Shown here: piece by piece, positions 8,908 through 17,649 of the stretch
Numbering within the stretch: position 1 is the stretch's first letter
Layout of the letters: the number at the start of each line of letters is the position of its first letter
Source of the DNA: Lacunisphaera sp.
GTDB lineage: Bacteria; Verrucomicrobiota; Verrucomicrobiia; Opitutales; Opitutaceae
Direction of reading: 5' to 3'
Length of the DNA stretch: 64,000 nucleotides
Assembly: GCA_009695095.1 (NCBI GenBank)
Contig: SIBQ01000001.1
Location: forward strand, 64,501-128,500
The notes under the pieces: model-generated
Told to the model about the DNA's origin: nothing
What the model saw: the letters and a program-made list of their open reading frames with translations, nothing else
Database searches by the model: none
Program-made: the position numbers and the translations under genes

Positions 8908-9645
8908 ATGCCGACCGCCAAGTGGCCCAAGACCCTGCCGCCCCTCAGCACCGAACAGCAGGTGCGCAGCGACCAGTTCATGCAGCTCTGGCACGAGGAG
9001 CTCGCCCGGCGCTCCCGCTACGGGCTCGTCGAGCGCTTCAACCACACTTTTCCCGTCCGGCACTCCCCCGCCAATTTCCGCACCACGCTTGAGATCGGCG
9101 CCGGCCTCGGCGAACACCTCGATTACGAGCAGCTTACCCCGGAACAGGCGCGCGGTTACTACTGCAACGAGTATCGCGAGAACATGGCGGCCGATATCCG
9201 CCGTCGCCACCCGCAGGTGCAGACCATCGTCGGCGACTGCCAGCAGCGCATGGATTTCGCCGACGGCTATTTCAACCGCATCCTCGCCATCCACGTGCTC
9301 GAGCACCTGCCGGACCTCCCGGCCTGCCTGTATGAGTTGCACCGGCTCGTCAACAAGGAGACCGGTCGGCTCCTCATCGTCATCCCCACGGAGGGCAGCT
9401 CCGCCTACAGTCTCGCCCGCAAGCTCTCCGCCGAACGCGTCTGGTATCGACATTTCACCGCACCTTACTTCGAGTTCTACGGCCGTGAGCATATCAACCT
9501 CGTGCCGGAGATCCTGGCGGAGTTGCACCCCTACTTCACCATCGAACATCGCACCTGCTTTCCCCTGCCCTTCCTGCCGTTTGTATTCTGCAACCTCTGC
9601 CTCGGCTACGCCCTGAAACCCCGCGATCGGCCGCTCCCTGGTTGA
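8908..9645 (+). CDS. Class I SAM-dependent methyltransferase
   Basis: A 245-aa methyltransferase with the SAM motif TLEIGAGLGEHLDYE (about residue 57), an acidic D at the end of strand 4 in GDCQQRMDFADG and an AIHVLEHLPDLP motif. The C-terminus has a hydrophobic patch (FPLPFLPFVF). The reading frame extends to a TTG at 8896 that overlaps the previous stop; ATG 8908 gives the usual N-terminus. It lies between a lipid-linked sugar transferase and a sugar epimerase, so a sugar or lipid-linked sugar is the likely substrate. Confidence 0.85.
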   Translation: MPTAKWPKTLPPLSTEQQVRSDQFMQLWHEELARRSRYGLVERFNHTFPVRHSPANFRTTLEIGAGLGEHLDYEQLTPEQARGYYCNEYRENMAADIRRRHPQVQTIVGDCQQRMDFADGYFNRILAIHVLEHLPDLPACLYELHRLVNKETGRLLIVIPTEGSSAYSLARKLSAERVWYRHFTAPYFEFYGREHINLVPEILAELHPYFTIEHRTCFPLPFLPFVFCNLCLGYALKPRDRPLPG

Positions 9646-9653
9646 TTTGCCCT

Positions 9654-10640
9654 ATGCAACACGCTTTTGTCACTGGCGCCGCCGGCTTCATCGGTTCCAA
9701 CCTCGTCGACCGCCTGCTCGCGGACGGCGTCACTGTCACGGGCTGGGATAATCTCTCCACTGGCCAGGAGCGCTTCCTGACGGACGCGCTGAAAAACCCG
9801 CGCTTTCGGCTCGTCCGCGGCGACAACCTCGACCTGCCCGCGCTGACTACCGCGATGCCGGGCGCTGACTTCGTGTTCCATCTCGCCGCCAACGCCGACA
9901 TCAAGGACGGCTGGTCGCACCCGAGAAAGGACCTCGAACAGAACACGGTTGCCACCTTCAACGTGCTCGAGGCCATGCGCGCCAACGGCGTGAAGCGCAT
10001 CGCGTTCTCCTCCACCGGCTCCACCTACGGCGAGGCCACCCTGGTCCCCACCCCCGAGGACGCGCCTTTCCCGGTGCAGACCTCGCTCTATGCCGCCAGC
10101 AAAGTCGCCGGCGAAACCCTCCTTTCCGCCTATGCCGAGGGCGGCCAGCTTGATGAGGCCTACATCTTCCGCTTCGTCTCCATCCTCGGTGAGCGCTACA
10201 CCCACGGACATGTGTTCGACTTCTACCAGCAGCTGGTCGCGCACCCCGACCGGCTCCGCATCCTCGGCGACGGGAAGCAGCGCAAAAGCTACCTCTACGT
10301 GCAGGACTGCGTCGATGCCCTGTTGCACGTCACCCGCGCCCGCACCGCGCGCGCCGCGCCGCACCGCACCCAGGTCTACAATCTCGGCACCGCGGAATTC
10401 GTGCAGGTCAACGACAGCGTGGGTTTCATCTGCGCCGCGCTCGGCCTGAAGCCCAAGCTCGAATACACCGGCGGTAACCGCGGCTGGATCGGGGACAATC
10501 CCTTCATCTTCCTCGACACGAAAAAAATCCTGGCAACCGGCTGGAAACCGAAACTCACCATCGAGCAGGGCCTCGGGCGGACGCTGTGCTGGCTCGAAGC
10601 CAACCGCTGGGTTTACGAGGCCCGCCCGCCCGCGGCATGA
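9654..10640 (+). CDS. NAD-dependent nucleotide-sugar epimerase/dehydratase (extended SDR)
   Basis: A 328-aa extended short-chain dehydrogenase. The N-terminus is the Rossmann motif HAFVTGAAGFIGSNLV, the active-site serine region reads FSSTGSTYGEA and the catalytic pair is YAASK (Tyr and Lys intact). Substrate-binding features such as VSILGERYTHGHVFDF fit a UDP-glucose 4-epimerase or related UDP-sugar epimerase. I took ATG 9654, directly before the Rossmann strand. The stop overlaps the next start (ATGA at 10637). The exact sugar cannot be assigned from sequence alone. Confidence 0.85.
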   Translation: MQHAFVTGAAGFIGSNLVDRLLADGVTVTGWDNLSTGQERFLTDALKNPRFRLVRGDNLDLPALTTAMPGADFVFHLAANADIKDGWSHPRKDLEQNTVATFNVLEAMRANGVKRIAFSSTGSTYGEATLVPTPEDAPFPVQTSLYAASKVAGETLLSAYAEGGQLDEAYIFRFVSILGERYTHGHVFDFYQQLVAHPDRLRILGDGKQRKSYLYVQDCVDALLHVTRARTARAAPHRTQVYNLGTAEFVQVNDSVGFICAALGLKPKLEYTGGNRGWIGDNPFIFLDTKKILATGWKPKLTIEQGLGRTLCWLEANRWVYEARPPAA

Positions 10641-12283
10641 CCTCCGCCCCCAAGACCACGCTGGGTTCCTGGATGTGGCTGGCCGCCGTGCTGCTCATGC
10701 TCGGCGAATTCCTGCTGTTTGACCGGATGACCTCCCGGCATCACGCCTCGATCTACCCCCGCTGGAACGACCAGATCCAGTATCTCACCGAATCCTACTA
10801 CGCCTACGACCACATGCAGGAGCACGGCCTGGCGGCCGGCCTGAAATTCGCCTTGGACACCTTCGCCGTGCAGGGGAAGCTGCACAATACCTGCGCGCTG
10901 CTGGTCTTCTGGGTCGTGGGCTCGGCCTCCCGCAGCGCCGCGCTCAGCCTGAACATGCTCGCCTTCCTCGCGTGGCAGGCGGCGCTGCTGTTCACGCTAC
11001 CGCGGGTGAGTGGATCGCGCGTGCTCGGCTGGATGGGATTTGGCCTCGTGCTGTGCGCGGCGGGGCCGTGGGCGGACAGCGCCGGCTCGGCGGTGGACTT
11101 CCGGCTCGACCATGCCGCCATGTGCCTGTTCGGCGTGACCGCCTGCGCGGCGCTGCTGACTGATGGCTTCCGTTCGACCGGCTGGTCGCTCGTCTTTGGC
11201 GCCGTCGCGAGCGTGACCTTGCTGGAGCGATTTCTCTCCGGGGCCTATTTCGCGCCGATTTTCGTCGCCACGGCGGCCTGGGTGTTCGGTGACCAGCGCT
11301 GGCGCCGGCTCCGCAATCTGGTTCTCGCCGGCGGGGTCGTGGCCGCGCTGGCCCTGCCCTTCTTCTGGATCAACCGCGAGGGCATCTACGGCTATTACTG
11401 GTCCGGCCATGTCACCAATGCCGAGAGTGCCGCCCGCCTGCGGGGCTACGGCTTCTGGCAGTCGGTGCAATTTGTCATCGGCAACCTGGGCCGGCTGCAC
11501 CTGGGCGCCTGGTTTGGCGGGACGGCGGCGGCCCTCACCGGCCTGCTGTTCCTGCTCCGCCGCACGCAGCCGGTGAAACCGGCGGCCGGCTTCGCCCACG
11601 ACTGGCTTTTTTTCGCCGGCGCCTTCCTGCTCCTGCCCGCGATCATTCTTATCATTCACCCGCAGAAATCAGAGGTGGTCCTGAGTGTCATGGTGCCTGG
11701 AGTCATGCTACTCGTGCTGTGGCTCTGGTGGATGTTGTGGCGGCGGATCGAGTTTCGCGCTGACGGGGGCTGGCAACGCCTCTTGCCCCACCTGCCTGCG
11801 CTGGTGGCGCTGGGGGCCGGCCTCGGCTATTTCACTTACCGCGAAATCCAGCCGCCGCTCAGCCCGGATTTCCTCGCGAGCGCCCACAAGATCAACCAGG
11901 TCTCCGACTACATTTTCCACAAGGTCCGCGCGCAGAACCTCGCCCACCCCGATGTCGGCATCGACCGGATCGTCGACTTCATAGACGGACGCATCCTGCG
12001 GGTGGTCTGCTATGAACGGCACCGGGTGTGGATTGATTTCGGGGTGCACCTGCCGGACAGCATCCTGGCCGGCGATGACGAGACGATCATGTTCAAGCTG
12101 CGGCACTGCGATTTCATGTTCCTCACCGACCAGTTCGGCCAGGGCAGCTGGCCCTACGAGAAGCAAATGGAGCGCCTCTATCCGGAGCTGAAGGATTGGT
12201 GCAACGAGCACATGGTGTTCGTTGACAGTTTTTCCGCCTTCGGACGGGACATGTCGCTTTACCGGCGCCCGGATCCTCCCTGA
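10637..12283 (+). CDS. Polytopic membrane protein, GT-C-like
   Basis: A 548-aa protein that begins at the ATGA overlap with the epimerase. It has an N-terminal helix followed by a loop with YPRWNDQIQYLTESYY, then about ten hydrophobic helices and a 140-residue soluble C-terminus. The acidic residue in the first loop and the overall plan match GT-C type transferases, but no diagnostic motif for a named family is visible. It probably transfers a sugar from a lipid-linked donor on the periplasmic side. An alternative is a membrane polymerase or ligase of the glycan, though the loop plan fits GT-C better. Confidence 0.75.
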   Translation: MTSAPKTTLGSWMWLAAVLLMLGEFLLFDRMTSRHHASIYPRWNDQIQYLTESYYAYDHMQEHGLAAGLKFALDTFAVQGKLHNTCALLVFWVVGSASRSAALSLNMLAFLAWQAALLFTLPRVSGSRVLGWMGFGLVLCAAGPWADSAGSAVDFRLDHAAMCLFGVTACAALLTDGFRSTGWSLVFGAVASVTLLERFLSGAYFAPIFVATAAWVFGDQRWRRLRNLVLAGGVVAALALPFFWINREGIYGYYWSGHVTNAESAARLRGYGFWQSVQFVIGNLGRLHLGAWFGGTAAALTGLLFLLRRTQPVKPAAGFAHDWLFFAGAFLLLPAIILIIHPQKSEVVLSVMVPGVMLLVLWLWWMLWRRIEFRADGGWQRLLPHLPALVALGAGLGYFTYREIQPPLSPDFLASAHKINQVSDYIFHKVRAQNLAHPDVGIDRIVDFIDGRILRVVCYERHRVWIDFGVHLPDSILAGDDETIMFKLRHCDFMFLTDQFGQGSWPYEKQMERLYPELKDWCNEHMVFVDSFSAFGRDMSLYRRPDPP

Positions 12284-12304
12284 CGCTCTTTTATCCTGCA
12301 GCCC

Positions 12305-13573
12305 ATGTTGAAAATCACCATTCTCGGACTCTGGCATCTCGGCTCGGTCACCGCTGCCTGCCTGGCGCGGCATCATCACGTCACCGGCCTCGACTTTGAC
12401 GAACCCGTGCTGGCCGGCCTGCGCGCCGGGCGGGCGCCATTGCACGAGCCGGGTCTGGACGAGCTCATCGCCGCCGGTCTCGCCCGTGGCCAACTGGCTT
12501 TCTCCGGCGATGCCGCAGTCGCCGCGCAAGCGGATGTGCTCTGGGTTTGTTACGACACGCCCGTCGATGCGGACGATCACTCTGACGTGGACTGGGTTTT
12601 GTCCCGCCTTGGCCGCGTGCTGCCGGCGCTGCGGCCGGGCACCGTGGTGCTGCTCTCGTCCCAGCTGCCCGTCGGCACCTGTGCGCAACTCGCGACCTGC
12701 CATCCGACGCTGCATTTTGCCTGCTCACCCGAAAACCTCCGGCTCGGCCAGGCCATCGAGGCCTTCGAAAAACCCGCCCGCATCATTGTCGGCATCTCGT
12801 CCGCCCCGGCCCGCCCGGCACTGGAAAAGATGCTGGCCCCCCTCGGCGCCCCGCTCGTTTGGATGCGGCCTGAGTCAGCCGAGATGGTGAAGCACGCATT
12901 GAATTCCTTTCTCGCGCTGTCCGTAGCCTACATCAACGAGATCGCGACCCTCTGCGAGATTGTCGGGGCCGATGCGCAGGAAGTCGCCGCCGGATTGAAA
13001 AGCGATCCGCGCATCGGCCCGCGCGCTTATCTCGGACCGGGCGGACCGTTCGCCGGCGGCACGCTCGCCCGTGATGTGGTGACCCTGACCAAACTGGGCT
13101 CGGCGCAAAAACTGCCGCTCGCCCTTATCCCGGCCATCAAGGAAAGCAACGACCGCCACCGCGGCTGGGCTTTCCACAAACTTCAATCCGCCCTCGCCGG
13201 CATCAAGCAGCCGGTCGTCGCCGTGCTCGGCCTTGCCTACACGCCCAACACCAGCGCGCTACGGCGCAGCGCCGCGGTCGAACTTTGCCGGCAGCTCATG
13301 CAAGCCGGCATCCAGGTGCAGGCGCATGATCCGTTGATCCGCACTGCGGATGCCGAGCATCGCGATCTTCCGCTGGCGGCCTCGGCCACCGCCGCGCTGC
13401 GGGACGCGCACGCCGTGGTGATCTGCACCGAATGGCCGGAGTTCCTCGCCTACCCCTGGCCCGCACTGCTGGCCAGCATGACCCGGCCGGTCGTCGTCGA
13501 CGCCAATCGTTTTGTCGAGAAAGCGGTGGCCCCCGCGCCCGGCCTCGTCTATCTCACGGTCGGACGCCCATGA
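12305..13573 (+). CDS. Nucleotide-sugar dehydrogenase family protein lacking the catalytic Cys
   Basis: A 422-aa protein with the three-part plan of UDP-glucose/GDP-mannose dehydrogenases: N-terminal NAD domain (ITILGLWHLGSVTA), central helix with EMVKHALNSFLALSVAYINE, C-terminal domain with LGLAYTPNTSALRRS. Two signature residues differ. The second Gly of the usual GxGYVG is Trp (GLWHLG), and the region that normally reads GGSCFPKD is AGGTLARD, with Thr in place of the nucleophilic Cys. Family members use that Cys for the second oxidation, so this enzyme may stop at an aldehyde, act as an epimerase-like redox enzyme, or use another residue. It opens the sugar-nucleotide operon and overlaps the SDR gene that follows. 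Confidence 0.85.
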   Translation: MLKITILGLWHLGSVTAACLARHHHVTGLDFDEPVLAGLRAGRAPLHEPGLDELIAAGLARGQLAFSGDAAVAAQADVLWVCYDTPVDADDHSDVDWVLSRLGRVLPALRPGTVVLLSSQLPVGTCAQLATCHPTLHFACSPENLRLGQAIEAFEKPARIIVGISSAPARPALEKMLAPLGAPLVWMRPESAEMVKHALNSFLALSVAYINEIATLCEIVGADAQEVAAGLKSDPRIGPRAYLGPGGPFAGGTLARDVVTLTKLGSAQKLPLALIPAIKESNDRHRGWAFHKLQSALAGIKQPVVAVLGLAYTPNTSALRRSAAVELCRQLMQAGIQVQAHDPLIRTADAEHRDLPLAASATAALRDAHAVVICTEWPEFLAYPWPALLASMTRPVVVDANRFVEKAVAPAPGLVYLTVGRP

Positions 13574-14424
13574 AACTTTCCGGACTCAACACCCTCGTCA
13601 CCGGCGGCAGCCAGGGCTTTGGCCGCCACCTCGTCGAGGCCTTCCTCGCCGAAGGGGCCAATGTGATCTTCTGCGCCCGCACCGCCAGCGATGTCACCAA
13701 AACCTCGGCTGCGCTCGCGAAACAGTTGAAACCCGGCCAGCAACTGGTCGGCGTCGCCTGTGACATCGCTGAACCCGCGAGTGTCGCAGCCCTTTTTGCC
13801 CGCGCCGCCCAGCTCGGCCCGCTGCATGCTGTCGTCAACAATGCCGGCATCTACGGCCCCATCGGCCCGACCGATGAAGTCACCCTCGCCGACTGGACGC
13901 AGGCCTGGCAGGTCAACGTCACCGGCACGCTGCTCGTCTGCCAGCAGGCCATCCGCGTGATGAAGCCGCACCGCGCCGGCAAGATCATCAACATCTCGGG
14001 CGGCGGCGCCACCAACCCGATGCCACGCTTCGCCGCCTACGCCGCCACCAAGGCCGCTGTTGTTCGCCTGACGGAGACGCTGGCCGAGGAATATCGCACC
14101 GATAACATTGACGTGAACGCCATCGCCCCCGGCGCGCTGCACACGCGTCTCACCGACCAGGTGCTGGCCGCCGGCCCGGAAAAAGCCGGCGCGGAATTTT
14201 TCGCCAAGAACAAGAAATGGGCCGAGGGGGGCGCCGCCGATCCCAAGCTCGGCGCCACCCTCTGCGTCTGGCTGGCCAGCGCAGACAGCAACGGCATCAC
14301 CGGCAAGCTCATCAGCGCGCAATGGGATCCATGGAAGGAGCCGGCGAAATTCCGCGCCGCCGCCACCGGTGACATCTACACCCTGCGCCGGATCGTGCCC
14401 AAGGACCGCGGCCGGAAGTCCTGA
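13570..14424 (+). CDS. Classical short-chain dehydrogenase/reductase
   Basis: A 284-aa SDR with all family marks: TGGSQGFGRHL cofactor motif, VNNAGIYG, an active-site Ser in ISGGGATNP and YAATK (Tyr/Lys). The N-terminal Arg-containing stretch CARTASD suggests NADP could be used. The C-terminal tail (about 40 residues after the Rossmann core) is longer than usual. The start overlaps the previous stop (ATGA), and its own stop overlaps the following ATG, so it is embedded in the heptose operon. It may reduce or oxidise a keto-sugar made by the neighbouring dehydrogenases; the substrate is not known. Confidence 0.88.
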   Translation: MKLSGLNTLVTGGSQGFGRHLVEAFLAEGANVIFCARTASDVTKTSAALAKQLKPGQQLVGVACDIAEPASVAALFARAAQLGPLHAVVNNAGIYGPIGPTDEVTLADWTQAWQVNVTGTLLVCQQAIRVMKPHRAGKIINISGGGATNPMPRFAAYAATKAAVVRLTETLAEEYRTDNIDVNAIAPGALHTRLTDQVLAAGPEKAGAEFFAKNKKWAEGGAADPKLGATLCVWLASADSNGITGKLISAQWDPWKEPAKFRAAATGDIYTLRRIVPKDRGRKS

Positions 14425-15440
14425 TGGCCGCTCCGCTCCAGTTCGCCCTCGTCGGCTGCGGCCTGATCGGCCGCAAGCGCGCAGCGAGCATGGCCCCCGG
14501 CCAGTTGCGCTATGCGTGCGACCTCGATGCGGCGCGCGCTGCCAAACTCGCCAAGTCTCATCCCGGCTGCACCGCGCTCTCGGACTATAAGTCCGCTCTC
14601 GCCGATTCCACGGTGCCGGCCGTCATCGTCTCCACACAGAATGGCTCGCTGGCCCCCATCGCGCTCGACGCCGTGCGCGCCGGCAAGCACGTGCTGGTGG
14701 AAAAACCCGGTGCGCTCAACGCCGCGCAGCTGCGCGCGGTGCAGGCGGCCGCCGCGAAAACCGGCGGCAAGGTCCGGTTGGGTTACAACCACCGTTTTCA
14801 TCCGGCGCTGCAGAAGGCCCGCAAACTCGCCGACTCCGGTGGGCTCGGCCCCCTGATGTTCCTGCGCGGCCGTTACGGCCACGGCGGTCGCAAGGGCTAC
14901 GACCGCGAGTGGCGTGCCGACCCGAAACTCTCCGGCGGCGGCGAACTCATCGACCAAGGGGTGCACCTGATCGACCTGGCCGGCTGGTTTCTCGGCGACT
15001 TCACCAAGCGGGAGGGTCACGCGGCAACTTACTTCTGGGACATGAAGGTGGATGACAACGCCTTCCTCTCGCTGCGCACCGCCGGCGGCCAGACCGCCTG
15101 GCTGCACGTCAGCTGCACCGAGTGGAAAAACCTGTTCTCGCTCGAGCTCTACGGCCGCGAAGGAAAAGTAGCCATCGAAGGCCTCGGCGGCAGCTACGGT
15201 CCGGAACGCTGCACCTACTACAAGATGCTCCCGCAATTGGGTCCGCCCGAGACGACCGTGTGGGATTTCCCGGCGGGCGACGGCTCATGGGCGCTCGAGC
15301 TGGCCGCCTTCACGGAAGACATCCGCACCGACCGCGCGCCGAGTCCCGGCTTGCGCGAGGGCATCCGCACCCTTGAAATCGTGGAGCACATCTACCGGTC
15401 GAGCGGCTACCCGGTCGTCGACGTCCCCCTTCCCCCATGA
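14424..15440 (+). CDS. Gfo/Idh/MocA family oxidoreductase
   Basis: A 338-aa NAD(P)-dependent oxidoreductase. The N-terminal Rossmann domain starts FALVGCGLIGRKRA, and the conserved EKP motif appears as VLVEKPGALN near residue 93; the C-terminal alpha/beta domain includes GGGELIDQGVHLIDL, with the His expected in the active site. Such enzymes oxidise or reduce sugars, often 3-OH groups of nucleotide sugars in O-antigen pathways. Start and stop both overlap neighbours, tying it to the SDR before it and the heptose kinase after it. A joint role with the SDR in modifying GDP-heptose or another sugar nucleotide is plausible but unproven. Confidence 0.88.
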   Translation: MAAPLQFALVGCGLIGRKRAASMAPGQLRYACDLDAARAAKLAKSHPGCTALSDYKSALADSTVPAVIVSTQNGSLAPIALDAVRAGKHVLVEKPGALNAAQLRAVQAAAAKTGGKVRLGYNHRFHPALQKARKLADSGGLGPLMFLRGRYGHGGRKGYDREWRADPKLSGGGELIDQGVHLIDLAGWFLGDFTKREGHAATYFWDMKVDDNAFLSLRTAGGQTAWLHVSCTEWKNLFSLELYGREGKVAIEGLGGSYGPERCTYYKMLPQLGPPETTVWDFPAGDGSWALELAAFTEDIRTDRAPSPGLREGIRTLEIVEHIYRSSGYPVVDVPLPP

Positions 15441-16420
15441 TCATCACCCGTTCCCCCCTGCGCATCTCCCTTGGCGGCGGCGGCACCGACCTGCCGTCCT
15501 ACTACCGCGAGCACGGCGGGTTCCTCGTCGCCGGCGCGCTGGACAAATACGTCTACCTGACGCTGCACCGCACCTTCGTGCCGGACCTGATCGTCAAATA
15601 CTCCAAGCTCGAGCGCGTGGCGGACGCCGCCCTGTTGGAGCATCCCATCATCCGCGAGGCCTTTGCCCTGCTCGGCATGAACGGTCATTCCCTCGAGCTC
15701 AGCTCGATGGCGGACATCCCGAGCGGGACGGGCCTCGGGTCCTCCGGCAGTTTTACGACCGCGCTACTGAAGGTCCTCCACGCCGCCAACAAGAACCTCA
15801 TTTCCCCTAAAGAACTGGCTGAGCAGGCCTGCCACATCGAGATCGACCGGCTCGGCGAGCCCGTCGGCAAGCAGGACCAGTATATCGCCGCGGTCGGCGG
15901 GATCACCGCGTTCACGTTCCACCAGGATGGACGAGTCGATTTCCGGCCGTGCAAGATATCGGAAGAGACACTCTTCAACCTCGAGGACAACCTGCTGCTC
16001 TTCTTCACCGGCTACTCGCGCTCCGCTTCGGCGATCCTCAAGGATCAGAACGACAAGTCGAAGCAGCACAACCCGGCGATGCTCGACAACCTGCACTTCA
16101 CGAAGGAACTCGGCCACAAGTCGCTCGACGCGCTGGAGTCGGCCAATCTCCCGGAGTTCGCCCGGCTCATGGACATCCACTGGCAGCGCAAGAAGTCGCG
16201 CAGCTCCGGCATGAGCAACGACCGCATCAACGCGTGGTATGACCACGCAAGGGCGCATGGCGCGCTCGGCGGCAAGCTCATCGGTGCCGGCGGCGGTGGT
16301 TTCCTGATGTTCTACGCGGGCGACAAGATCAAACTCCGTCACGCCATGCGGGAGCAGGGCCTGCAGGAGGTCCGCTTCCGCTTTGATTTCGAAGGCACGA
16401 AGGTTGTGACCCAGAATTAG
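15437..16420 (+). CDS. hddA: D-glycero-alpha-D-manno-heptose 7-phosphate kinase (GHMP family)
   Basis: A 327-aa GHMP kinase. It begins ITRSPLRISLGGGGTDLPSY, the hallmark start of HddA-type heptose kinases, has the ATP loop PSGTGLGSSGSFTTA and a C-terminal glycine motif LIGAGGGGFLMFY. HddA phosphorylates the 1-position of D-glycero-alpha-D-manno-heptose 7-phosphate in the GDP-heptose branch. The other three enzymes of that branch (isomerase, phosphatase, guanylyltransferase) are encoded within the next 6 kb, which strongly supports the call. Its ATG overlaps the previous stop (ATGA). Some relatives act on other sugars (for example fucose), but the context makes heptose by far the best fit. Confidence 0.92.
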   Translation: MIITRSPLRISLGGGGTDLPSYYREHGGFLVAGALDKYVYLTLHRTFVPDLIVKYSKLERVADAALLEHPIIREAFALLGMNGHSLELSSMADIPSGTGLGSSGSFTTALLKVLHAANKNLISPKELAEQACHIEIDRLGEPVGKQDQYIAAVGGITAFTFHQDGRVDFRPCKISEETLFNLEDNLLLFFTGYSRSASAILKDQNDKSKQHNPAMLDNLHFTKELGHKSLDALESANLPEFARLMDIHWQRKKSRSSGMSNDRINAWYDHARAHGALGGKLIGAGGGGFLMFYAGDKIKLRHAMREQGLQEVRFRFDFEGTKVVTQN

Positions 16421-16443
16421 CGCCTGTCGACCGGGCCGGCCGC

Positions 16444-17649
16444 ATGATCTTCAACACCTATTGGTTCATCTGTTTCAGCGCGGTTTTTTTTCCGGTCTAC
16501 TGGCTCCTGTTTCGCCCCGTTTGGAGGAAGCCCTGGTTGCTCGCCGGCTGCGCCGTTTTTCACTATCACTTCGCCGGCCCCGCGGGGGTCATCCCGATTA
16601 TCGTCATCGGCGTGGCCACCTATCTGGTGGCACTGACCCGCCGGCGCTTCCTGTGCGCCGCGGGCATCGTGCTCTGCGTGGCGGCGCTGTGCTTCTACAA
16701 ATACGCCCTGTTCTTCTGCGCGGATTTGCTGGGGGCCTTTAACCCGGGGGCCGCGGCGGCGCTGGAAAAACAGGTGCGCACCGTCCTGCCCGGCGCCGCG
16801 CCCCTCGGCATCAGTTTTTTTGCCTTCGAGTTTGTCCACTACCTGGTCGAGGTCTGGCGGGGGCAGGAACCTATCCGCCGGCCCGGCGACTTTGTGCTCT
16901 TCGCCATCCATTTTCCCTCCCTAGTGGCCGGACCCATCAAGCGTTATCCGGTTTACGTGCCGGGCCTGCAGGCCGGCCTGGCCGGCGTCACGGTGGATGA
17001 TGTGGCGGCCGGCGCCCAGCGCATTGCCCTGGGCCTCGTGAAAAAGATCGTGCTGGCCGACAATCTCACGCTAGCGATCAGTTTCTACGGTGATGGCTTT
17101 GCCGGGCTCTCGACCGGCCAGGCCTGGCTCTTTCTGGCCGCCCTCTCCGCGCGCATCCTGCTCGATTTCAGCGGCTACACGGACATGGCCCTCGGCCTGT
17201 CGCGCCTGCTGGGCGTGCGCCTGCCCGAAAATTTCAACTATCCCTACGCGGCCACCAGCCTGCAGGATTTCTGGCAGCGCTGGCATATGTCGCTGACCTC
17301 CTGGATCCGGGACTACGTCTACATTCCGCTGGGCGGCAATCGTCACGGCCGGCTCCGCCAGCTCGTGAACGGCCTGATTGTCTTCGCACTTTGCGGACTG
17401 TGGCACGGGCCGGCCTGGCATTTCGTCCTGTGGGGTTTATGGCACGGGGTCGGCTTGATGATCAACTTCTCCTACGCCACCATCCTAGGATCGGTCGGTC
17501 GTGGCCTGGCCGGCGTTTTTGCGCGCCTGCCCGCGCTGGGCTGGGTCGTCACGCTGCTGTATGTCGCATTCGGCTGGCTGCTGTTTTTTTATGAACCGTT
17601 GCGGGCCTGGACCATGGCCGCCAAACTGTTTGCCCTGCATTGGCCATGA
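16444..17649 (+). CDS. MBOAT family membrane O-acyltransferase
   Basis: A 401-aa polytopic protein of the membrane-bound O-acyltransferase (AlgI/DltB-like) family. It shows ISFFAFEFVHYLVEVWRG, the signature YPYAATSLQDFWQRWHMSL, the YIPLGGNRHG loop and the catalytic His in LWHGPAWHFVLWGLWHG. Such proteins carry an acyl group across the membrane to acylate exported glycans. An SGNH-type partner overlaps its stop codon (ATGA), the arrangement seen in alginate- and cellulose-acetylation systems. The length is slightly below AlgI but all core segments are there. The pair sits within the heptose operon, so the heptose-containing glycan may be the target. Confidence 0.93.
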   Translation: MIFNTYWFICFSAVFFPVYWLLFRPVWRKPWLLAGCAVFHYHFAGPAGVIPIIVIGVATYLVALTRRRFLCAAGIVLCVAALCFYKYALFFCADLLGAFNPGAAAALEKQVRTVLPGAAPLGISFFAFEFVHYLVEVWRGQEPIRRPGDFVLFAIHFPSLVAGPIKRYPVYVPGLQAGLAGVTVDDVAAGAQRIALGLVKKIVLADNLTLAISFYGDGFAGLSTGQAWLFLAALSARILLDFSGYTDMALGLSRLLGVRLPENFNYPYAATSLQDFWQRWHMSLTSWIRDYVYIPLGGNRHGRLRQLVNGLIVFALCGLWHGPAWHFVLWGLWHGVGLMINFSYATILGSVGRGLAGVFARLPALGWVVTLLYVAFGWLLFFYEPLRAWTMAAKLFALHWP

